A DNA stretch of 64,000 bases from Chrysogorgia sp. JL179-B06 (taxonomy: Eukaryota > Cnidaria > Anthozoa > Scleralcyonacea > Chrysogorgiidae), in the NCBI GenBank assembly GCA_035772405.1, contig JAYKKM010000349.1:922001-986000 (forward strand). The letters are read 5' to 3'. This document shows positions 57,381 to 64,000 of the stretch, in pieces (position 1 is the stretch's first letter; every line of letters starts with the position of its first letter). Under the pieces are notes generated by a model, which worked only from the letters and a program-made list of their open reading frames with translations, had not been told where the DNA came from and did no database searches. A program made the position numbers and the translations under genes.

Positions 57381-57866
57381 TGTCAGGGTAGTGCTTTGCG
57401 CGCTTGTGTTTTTGTTTTCATACGAATTGATTGCAGTGCATCGCATCGTTCGAACTATAATTTGCATGTGAACTCTAGATTTATTTGGAAATGTTGAAAT
57501 TGGAGTCCGATCCTGACTTCGGGGCGTTATGAAGTTAATGTTCAAGGTCACTCATCAAACACTTCCATTCGCAAACTTATTCGCGCTGTTTCAGCAGCAT
57601 AACCCGGCCTTCCACGCTTCGGAGGCGAAGCGCTCGCAGCAGCTTCTATGTATCGAAAAGATTACTATGGTAAATGATCAATTTTACGAAAAATATCACA
57701 ATAATTGATCGCTCGGGTATATTTACTTCTCAGAAAACTTGAAAATGGATAATTTATAAGAAGGATTGATCAAATATCGACGGATTCGTTTGTGAACTGA
57801 AATAGGCGTCCCATAAAATGGCCACCAAGAAGAAAACAAGCGCGCAAAGCACTACCCTTTTAAAAT
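57381..57866. mobile_element. Foldback MITE
   Basis: GGGTAGTGCTTTGCGCGCTT opens and AAGCGCGCAAAGCACTACCC closes it. It ends 50 bp before the dynein block at 57920. Confidence 0.9.
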
Positions 57867-58319
57867 AACTAGTTTTTAAAAGACGTTTCAAATTCAGTTT
57901 TGTTCCTTACGTGATCTAGAATGTCGCGCCATTTCAATGGGACAAGGTCAAGAAGTTCACGCTCGTCGTCTCTTACAACAGTTTATGGCCGAGGGTGGTT
58001 GGGTTCTTTTGCAAAACTGCCATTTAGGATTAAACTTTCTTGATTAATTACTTGATACAGTAAGTATAGATTTATTCATAATGTTAGTTCCACTACATAC
58101 ACTTTGGCAAGGCATAAAATGGCTGCTAGTCGAATGCCTACAACGTCCAGTTTTCCCTCTATGAAATGAGCAATGTTTTATGCACATTTTTCATAAGTCC
58201 AAAAAATAATAAACTCGCAATTTCTTAAGATACCACACCAATTAGTAATAGTGCAAAGTTTGATTTCGAAAATCGTTGAAATAACAGTTATATCTTATTT
58301 AATCTTTAATAGTTGGCTC

Positions 58320-58570
58320 TGATTTAATCCCGTTTAATTAATTAATTCTTCATTGCTATGTTAATTATAATTTTATTTACAATACTTAATTATAATCAAT
58401 TAATTTTAATTAAGTATTTTTAATGAATTTTAATTATTTCTAATTAATTAATTTTAGTTAATTTTAAAATTAAATTATTAATTTGTTAATTAATTAATTA
58501 ATTAATTAAATTTATTTTATTATAATTAATTACAATTAATTAATTGATTAATTAATTAATTAATTATTTC
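58320..58570. repeat. ATTAATTA-rich low-complexity DNA
   Basis: Nearly pure A/T with TTAATTAATT runs. No coding sequence. Confidence 0.85.
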
Positions 58571-59224
58571 CGAAAAGGACAGTATTGTTATATCCACTTC
58601 GTAGGCTATACCTGCGTTCGTTCATCTTAGGTTTTGGGAGCATAAAATGTAGAGGGTGATCCTTCTTCTTCATTTTTGGAAAATATCTCTTTGGAAAATA
58701 TCTCTTTTGAAAACTTTCTTTGAAATAATTTAATTATACTTTCGTCGTTGTAGGTGTTAACGACAGAGCCCATAAACGACAACTTCCGCTTGTGGATCAC
58801 TGCGGAGGAACACCCGAAATATCCGATCAACTTTCTGCAGTCCTCTATCAAGTTTACCAATGAACCACCTCAGGGTATTAAAACTGGAGTGAAAAGAACA
58901 TATGCAGGCATCTCACAGGTAGTCAACAGTATTAAAACATTGATTTAGTCGATTTTATTAGACATTAATGTACGTAAATACAAAAAATACCCAAACGGAA
59001 AGAGCGCGAACGGGACTCGAGGACCCATGCGAGGCGCTTTCCCGTTGAAATTAAAAATATATATACAATGCACCAACACACACGCGCAGCCCCAACCCCA
59101 TTCTTCCGAACTCCACTGAAAGAACAAAATGAATAAAACTGAGTGGAATTCAGAAGAACGAGGTTGAAGCTGCACACATACAACGATGCTCTGTGGAATT
59201 CAAGCAGTTGGTACATTGGAAAAC

Positions 59225-61070
59225 TATCAGTGACAGGAGCAGTTACGGTATAATGACCATGTACAAGTCATATCGACGTCAAAAGTAGATGTTAGTAATG
59301 ATAAATAAGTATTGCGTAAAAATCTTTTGAATGTTGCAAGACTGCAGAGACTATTGGGTGGTGCTATTTTACAAACAGAATTCCAGAGAGGAACAATTCT
59401 GTTAAAGTAGGAGGCTTGGAAAGTACTAGTTTTACAGGATGGTGCTTTAAGCATAAGGGTAGGATTTTTACAGATGCGGGTACGATTATGACTAACAAAC
59501 GAGACAAAGTTATAAACATTTAGATCAGAGAGTCCATACAAAGCCTTATAAAAAAAACATAGATCCTTGATTTCTCTGTCGTAAGCCAAGGGCAACATAT
59601 TTAGAGCCAGAAGGCGCTCCTTGTATGACATTCCCCCAATGTTGGATTTAAGGATCCATCTTGTTGCACGTCTCTGAACGCGTTCAAGTCTGGACTTGTG
59701 GGTACTCAGAGATGGTGACCAGACTTCGGTGGCATAGCATAGCTGTGACTTTACAAGGGATATATAAAGTGTTCGTCGAACATTACGGTCAGTAAGCAGA
59801 GGACAGGTTCTTCTAAGTAACCCCAGCAACTTGTTGGCCTTAGCTCCAATAGAAGAGATATGGGAGTCCCAGGATAGGTTGCTGGTTACTGTGATACCAA
59901 GATCGATTTATTTTTGGACACGTGACAGTTCAGCAGCGCCTAGATGGTAATCAAACAGGAAAGGCGATTGGACCCAAGATGCTTCCCTGTGGCACACCAG
60001 AAGTGACAGGAGACCATTGCGAAGCAGCGCCTTCTACCACAACTCGTTGAGTACGACGAAGTAGATAATCGGTCAACCACTGGTGAAGATTACCAGATAT
60101 ACCGTAACCCTTTAGTTTTTCTAAGAGAATACCATGATCCACCGAGTCGAAAGCTTTAGCGAAATCCAAGAATAGTACGTCAGTCTGAGTATTTTTGTCA
60201 AGTAATTGTCCAATAGAGTGTAGTGTTGATAAAAGCTGCGTGACGCAGGAACGTCCGCTTAGAAAGCCATGCTGTAATTGAGTAATCATGGCTCTTACGT
60301 GGTTGTAAAGCCTGTTGCAAACAACGTTCTAGGACTTTACTAACGATAGGCAACAAAGATATAGGTCTGTAGTTGTTGGCAGGTTCTTTCTGATCTTTTT
60401 TGTGTATAGGCGTGACGTCGGCCGATTTCCATTCAGACGGAACGCGTCCGGAATGTAACGAGTGGTTAAACAGTGCACAAAGGCTTGGTGCAATCTGTGC
60501 ACTGCATTCCTTAAGGAGGCGACTAGGAATTCCGTCAGGACCGGTAGCCTTTGTTGGATCTAGGTTTGACAGGCAGTTAGCAACTTCATCCACACTAAGA
60601 GATATTTCAGAGATTTGTGTATCAGGCGTTGGTGAAGATGTAGAGGTTTTAGAGTTAATTATTTGTCTGACAGGTCGGAAAACTGAACAGAAGTAAGAAT
60701 TGAAAAGTTCTGCTTTCTCAGCTGGAGTCTTTGCCTTCTGACCATGGTAGGAAATGATAGGATTTAGAGTAGAGTGGTGATGAAGTATTGCTTTGTGATA
60801 GCTCCAGAACAACTTAGGGTTGTTTTTGAACGATGCTTCAACTTTGGCCAAGTAATTTTGGTGTTTACATTTAATTGCATATTTAATGTTCTGGCACAAG
60901 AAACGTACATGTAGTTTTAGTTTACGTTCGGGCGTTTTGTCAAGTCGAAATTTCTTTAAAGCGGTGTACTTTTTTCGAATTAGTCGGCGAACTTCTCCGT
61001 CGATCCAAGGAGGATTGTTGGTGTTCTTGACAGTTTTGACTGGAATGTGATTGTATCGTGGTACCATTGA
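59225..61070 (-). mobile_element. LINE (CR1/jockey-like), broken, missing the FADD region
   Basis: On the minus strand: NNPPWIDGEVRRLIRKKYTA (linker), DEVANCLSNLDPTKATGPDG, WKSADVTPIHKK, NYRPISLLPIVSKVLER, a frameshift, HGFLSGRSCVTQLLSTL, FLDFAKAFDSVDHGILLEKL and GVPQGSILGP. Then the frame jumps to DYHLGAAELSRVQK, so the segment with the catalytic FADD motif is deleted. The C-terminal part (LLGLLRRTCPLLTDRN, VQRRATRWIL, FNRIVPLWNSV) follows. The endonuclease is absent, as expected of a 5'-truncated copy. It lies in a dynein intron. Confidence 0.9.
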
Positions 61071-61237
61071 CGATATCGTGGTCAGTTAAGGTCACTATAT
61101 TGTATAACATACAAACGTCTGAATGCAGTCTAGACCTATAGTTTCATTTCTCGTAACTGGTCTCGCTTGGTTTCAAGAATAAACTTTGGTTTATAAAATA
61201 ACATGTTTGCTACGCAAGCTCTGATTGGTCAATACCT

Positions 61238-61475
61238 GTGTTTGGATCAGGCCATCCAAACACGGGATTTAAAGGAAACAAAACTAGTGTGTTATTGTTA
61301 TTTTATAAAAGAAATACTTCATGGTTTGCATGTTTGGATGGTGATCCAAACACATGGGGTGTTGCGAGAGTTGAGAAAAACGTAAAAAACACTCACATAC
61401 GGCTCGTGTTTTTTACGCTTTTCTCAATTCTCGCAACATCATAGCGTGTTTGGATCCAAACTAACAAACCATTTT
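61238..61475. repeat. Palindrome
   Basis: GATCCAAACACATGGGGTGT and TTGCGAGAGTTGAGAAAAAC on the left pair with TTTTCTCAATTCTCGCAAC and GTGTTTGGATCC on the right. Confidence 0.8.
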
Positions 61476-61498
61476 CGTATATTATAAGCAGTGTTCAG

Positions 61499-62172
61499 CA
61501 AAGTACTGATATTTTGTACTTAAGTAAAAGTAAAAAGTAACTCCTCAGTTTATACTTAAGTAAAAGTAAAAGTATGGCCTGAAAATCTTACTCAAGTAAA
61601 ACTAAAAGTATGGCCTGAAAATATTACTTAAGTAAAAGTAAAAGTATGGCCTGAAAATCTTACTTAAGTAAAAGTAAAAATATGGCCTGAAAATCTTACT
61701 TAAGTAAAAGTAAAAATATGTCCGGAAAATCTTACTTAAGTAAAAGTATAGCAAAAAATATCCAAGAAAAGTACTTCTAAAACAAACTATATATTCTCAA
61801 ACCACTAACCAACATGACAAATAATTATCTGCAGGTACTGTACTTTAATCTGCATGGGCGCTGTTTGGCGGCGCCAACTCAACAGTTGCCAATCACGTAT
61901 ACACATGCAAAACCAACTTCACGCGATTTCTCCACTCTAGATCTCCAGCGGATGGATCGAGTATTTCGCAACTCCGCGTTCCGAATACTTTTTTTTACTT
62001 TGCCAATAAAACAAAAAGTAACGAAGTAAAAAAGTAATTATTTAACAAAAATTTTACTTCGTTACAAGTAAAAAGTATTTGTTGAAAAATATACTTCGTT
62101 ACAAGTAAATACTGATATATTTTACTTAAGTAAAGTAACGAAGTAAATTTACTTCGTTACTGGCGAACACTG
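61499..62172. mobile_element. hAT-like MITE with 8-bp duplication and internal 36-bp repeats
   Basis: CAGTGTTCAGCAAAGTA opens and TACTGGCGAACACTG closes it. ATTATAAG flanks both sides exactly (61491-61498, 62173-62180). The left half holds about six copies of a unit with AAGTAAAAGTATGGCCTGAA. The right half has TTACTTCGTTAC repeats. Confidence 0.9.
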
Positions 62173-62229
62173 ATTATAAGTGTTATTGATTATTGGTATA
62201 TTGATACAGCAATAATACCAATACGCCAG

Positions 62230-62395
62230 TATTGGTATTTAACAATTATTCGCCAAAGTGCAGATAAATAATTATCATTTATAGACCCGGAGCGAAGGAA
62301 ATTAGACGAAATATTACCCCGATGGATATATCATCCCGAGGGGTAATATTTCGTCGAATTCCCCAAGCTGAGGGTCTATAAATGATATATTATAC
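62230..62395. repeat. Palindrome
   Basis: TCATTTATAGACCCGGAGC and GACGAAATATTACCCC on the left pair with GGGGTAATATTTCGTCG and GAGGGTCTATAAATGA on the right. Confidence 0.85.
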
Positions 62396-62464
62396 CGAAA
62401 CAATCTTGAATACTGTCTTGTTCCTCTTGTTCTTGTTTCTCTATAAATTACTTTAAAGTAAATG

Positions 62465-62600
62465 GTTTGAACCTAGGAGTTACATTAGATGTGTGAAGTT
62501 GATCGTTGTCGTAGTCTCAAGAAAGACTACTGTTGGTGACTGATGTTTCTACGACCTCAGCGGCGGTCATCTTCAGAGTCAACGCTTTACTTGACTGTGT
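62465..62600 (-). mobile_element. Penelope-like tail, family 2
   Basis: The complement carries CAGTCACCAACA and the tail motif TCTGAAGATGACCGCCGCTG. It ends about 65 bp before the dynein block at 62666. Confidence 0.8.
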
Positions 62601-62944
62601 TCTACACTGCTTGTACTTTTAACCGCGATGTCTCCCTATCATTCACTCTTATCTCTTCGCCTCAGGATCAACTTGATGTCACTAATATGCCTCAATGGAA
62701 GCCAATGCTGTACGCCGCTGCGTTTCTTCATACTGTTGTACAGGAACGGAGGAAGTTCGGCCCACTCGGTTGGAATATCCCATACGAGTTCATCTCCGCG
62801 GATTTGTCAGCGACTGTTCAGTGTATTCAGAACCACCTGGATGATATGGACTCCAAAAAGGTAGCACATAATGATCTGTTTATATTTGAAGACAAAACAC
62901 TCACTGCATCTTAAACACGGGCGAGCACACAAAAGGGAGAACAC

Positions 62945-63125
62945 CATCTGTAAAATATACACCGCCGGACCTCGAGTCTGAGCCGTCGAGTAATGACGGT
63001 GTCCCGAAGTATAAAATACGAGAATGAAAACGTTATTTCTCGAGTACAAGAGCAGATACCGTAAAACTATTAACATTTCTAAACATTATACTTAAAGGCC
63101 TTTTATTTAAAAGTAATTTGATTTT
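62945..63125. repeat. Interspersed repeat, copy 2 (empty site)
   Basis: Matches 12020-12060 joined to 12636-12755, without the tRNA-like insertion (GAAGTATAAAATACGAGAAT across the site). Confidence 0.8.
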
Positions 63126-63439
63126 TAGTGCGGGTAGAAATTGATATTCTCATGTTTTCTGACCAATGGCGTCGTTCCTCTATTCAACAGGGTGTGTCTT
63201 GGTTGACGGTGCACTACATGATTGGTGAGGTGCAATGTGGCGGACGTGTCACTGATGATTTTGATAAACGTCTTCTTAACACATACGCACATGTCTGTTC
63301 ACTGACGCTATCTTCCAAGACTCGTTCAAATTCTATATTGGTTATCAGATCCCGAAATGTGTACAAATTGCTGACTTCAGAGCAGCTATTGAGGAACTTC
63401 CGATTACAGACACTCCAGAGGTATTGCTATTTTTTTGTT

Positions 63440-63618
63440 CGTTCGTCTATTTGTCTGAATGTGTGTGTCTGTCTACTGCTTTGTTTGTTTGTGTGTCTGT
63501 TTTTTTTTTCTGTCTGCTTGTCTGTCTGAATATTTGTGTTTTTCTATTGCTTTGTTTGTTTGTTTGTTTGTTTGTTTGTTTGTTTGTTTGTTTGTCTGTC
63601 TGTTTGTCTGTCTGAATG
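63440..63618. repeat. (TGTT)n / (TCTG)n low-complexity run
   Basis: TTTG and TCTG tetramers directly after the last dynein block. The Cys/Leu/Val-rich frames are artefacts. Confidence 0.9.
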
Positions 63619-63624
63619 TTTGTG

Positions 63625-63775
63625 TTAATATTAAAGAATTATTGGATGAGGCTGAGCAGGATATCAGAATTATTCAGACCGAGGTCAGCGTTATCTGCCG
63701 AAGCGAAGCTGAGGCAGATAACGCTGACCGAGGTCTGAATAATTCTGATATCCTGCGTAAGCCGAATTCAATAAT
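63625..63775. repeat. Long palindrome
   Basis: AGGATATCAGAATTATTCAG and CCTCAGCTTCG-facing arms pair around 63705, with GAGGTCAGCGTTATCTGCC mirrored by GGCAGATAACGCTGACC. Confidence 0.9.
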
Positions 63776-63899
63776 TATTTTATTATTCATTGTACTATAT
63801 TCTCGTAAGCGAAACGATGTCAACACTCAAAACAAAATAGTTTTTACAAAATTTCCCGCACTTTTCCAATTCATGCGAGATACCGCTGAAAAAATACGC

Positions 63900-63975
63900 G
63901 GGCACCGTATGGACATGACAAATAAATGTCGTATTTGTCATGTCCAAATTTTCCACATGACAAATACGAGATTTA
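63900..63975. repeat. Palindrome with ATGACAAATACGA motif
   Basis: TGGACATGACAAATAAATGT is mirrored by TCGTATTTGTCATGTCCA. A third ATGACAAATACGA follows. It may continue past the window. Confidence 0.75.
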
Positions 63976-64000
63976 TTTTGTCTGCGCCGAAATACGAATA

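Larger units (their letters stand above)
48882..63420 (+). pseudogene. Axonemal dynein heavy chain pseudogene (DNAH5/8-type)
   Basis: Dynein heavy chains drive ciliary beating. Exon-like blocks: 48882-48995 (GWLNSRPVNEGEI), 49577-49744 (EKLFVFALMWSVGASLELGD), 55462-55616 ([12 protein letters not shown]), 56728-56863 ([19 protein letters not shown]), 57920-58059 ([29 protein letters not shown]), 58754-58918 (SSIKFTNEPPQGIKTGVKRT), 62666-62860 ([16 protein letters not shown]), 63191-63420 ([20 protein letters not shown]). Splice sites are kept, so it is not a retrocopy. Breaks: TAA at 49598, TAA at 58045 where the family has Glu, and a one-base loss near 63297. The first two blocks belong just before AAA3 and the next to the AAA5/AAA6 region, so a large internal part is absent. 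No upstream dynein exons precede it. A short exon before 56728 was not found. An assembly of a real gene with errors is the alternative. Confidence 0.85.

Overview
This is a eukaryotic (metazoan) window: intron-rich genes with GT-AG splice sites sit in AT-rich, repeat-crowded DNA. The tail types of the non-LTR elements, the Penelope-like elements and the mix of ancestral animal genes suggest an invertebrate, most likely a cnidarian of the coral/sea anemone type. That placement is inference, because no marker gene fixes it. No rRNA, functional tRNA or CRISPR was seen.

Four genes lie on the + strand and explain nearly all the supportable coding sequence. (1) 964-24267: thirteen 3' exons of an amidase-signature enzyme resembling plant-type fatty acid amide hydrolase; its 5' end is upstream of the window. 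(2) 27703-38467: a complete seven-exon ecto-5'-nucleotidase (CD73-like) with a signal peptide, a likely GPI tail and one GC-AG intron. (3) 40155-47503: a complete five-exon PCNP (PEST proteolytic signal-containing nuclear protein) gene with a poly(A) signal at 47910. (4) 48882-63420: a broken copy of an axonemal dynein heavy chain (DNAH5/8 type), truncated at the 5' end, internally deleted, and carrying two in-frame stops and one frameshift. All exon junctions listed for genes 1-3 were joined by hand and keep frame.

The remaining sequence is a dense record of mobile elements. It holds many foldback MITEs, several with target-site duplications readable by eye (8 bp at 50019-50500, 61499-62172 and 45209-46332; TTAA at 34383-35590; TTA at 44957-45067; TA at 14287-14447 and 43363-45199). 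It also holds tRNA-derived repeats in head-to-head pairs, Penelope-like GIY-YIG fragments, at least eight LINE 3' ends, a pogo/CENP-B-like transposase relic, a RecQ-like helicase fragment inside an inverted-repeat element, and a THAP-like relic inside another.

Tandem arrays are unusually varied: a 439-bp higher-order CAA/CAG array (1-928), a 17-bp GC-rich array (20736-21050), an array rich in the palindrome AAGGATCCTT (33541-35640), a roughly 24-bp CACATGTG array (39120-39840), a 24-bp array (48005-48760), an 87-bp array of about 42 units (51106-54735), a (CTAC)n LINE tail (55083-55425) and a roughly 36-bp array (61510-61760). Long open frames inside these arrays come from unit lengths divisible by three, or from absence of stops, and are not called as genes. 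The four genes show no sign of acting together; they look like ordinary neighbours.
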